Below are positions 63,931 to 64,000 of a stretch of 64,000 nt of DNA, piece by piece. The stretch covers positions 110,094 to 174,093 of the forward strand of contig NHNK02000007.1 in assembly GCA_002173415.2 (NCBI GenBank), read 5' to 3'. Position 1 is the first letter of the stretch, and each line of letters opens with the position of its first letter. The position numbers and the translations under genes are program-made. The notes beneath the pieces are model-generated. The model made no database searches. It was not told the DNA's origin and saw only the letters and a list, made by a program, of their open reading frames with translations. The DNA comes from Marinomonas agarivorans. GTDB lineage: Bacteria; Pseudomonadota; Gammaproteobacteria; Pseudomonadales; Marinomonadaceae.

Positions 63931-64000
63931 AGATCTTTCCAGTGGCAAAACTATTTTCAGCCATAATGGTCTTACAAATTGTCTAAAATAGTGGGCAAAA

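Overview
The window reads as chromosomal DNA of a marine gammaproteobacterium, most likely an Oceanospirillales member close to Marinomonas. This is inferred from AT-leaning coding sequence, gammaproteobacterial housekeeping proteins (UbiD, Rho, Hsp33, Mqo, HemB, Tas, LtaE, Gpt) and a Pseudomonas-type two-subunit arginine succinyltransferase. No rRNA, tRNA, integrase or transposase was seen.

Layout. 0-7.6 kb: end of an outer-membrane barrel gene, a DUF3015/DUF4105 envelope pair, a FAH-family hydrolase, L-threonine aldolase and a secreted AA10 polysaccharide monooxygenase with a CBM2 domain. 7.7-9.5 kb: two paralogous phage-tail-collar genes, each with a copied upstream element. 9.8-13.9 kb: Tas-type reductase, RIO1 kinase, NAD synthetase and a small zinc-ribbon membrane protein. 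13.9-17.7 kb: a minus-strand minor-pilin operon (FimT/GspH-, PilV-, PilW- and PilX-like) with an alpha/beta hydrolase inside it. 17.8-21.3 kb: another hydrolase, a tautomerase and a large secreted protein of unknown function.

21.4-24.2 kb is the main accessory island. It holds a C4-type antisense RNA directly upstream of an AntA/AntB antirepressor gene, a hicAB toxin-antitoxin pair, and a DUF4160/DUF2442 pair with the DUF4160 gene broken. That pair is bracketed by two solitary sequences resembling type I-F CRISPR repeats. A DUF1653 gene follows.

24.4-29.6 kb: arginine succinyltransferase pathway operon aruF-aruG-astD-astB. 29.7-32.4 kb: a HEAT-repeat secreted protein, DUF1904 and gpt. 32.4-37.1 kb: cobalamin late-step genes cobU-cobC-cbiB divergent from cobQ. 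37.1-39.7 kb: MATE exporter and LysO-type lysine exporter. 39.8-44.9 kb: a Fur-box-preceded iron uptake cluster (binding protein, permease, ATPase, pseudoazurin, MFS). 45.0-48.6 kb: fre, ubiD and rho. 48.9-51.2 kb: a 14-repeat DUF285/BspA-like protein and vapBC. 51.3-57.1 kb: ppx, a GNAT acetyltransferase with a small partner, ppk1 and hemB. 57.3-63.9 kb: an ABC-F protein, DUF2390, hslO, mqo, a YfcL-family gene and an FKBP isomerase.

Two patterns stand out. The C4 RNA carries a bipartite sequence complementary both to an upstream copy and to the ribosome-binding site of the antirepressor, as in P1/P7 and P4 immunity. In addition, at least ten intergenic sites, mostly just after stop codons, carry short (12-23 nt) perfect or near-perfect tandem duplications that no annotated feature explains.
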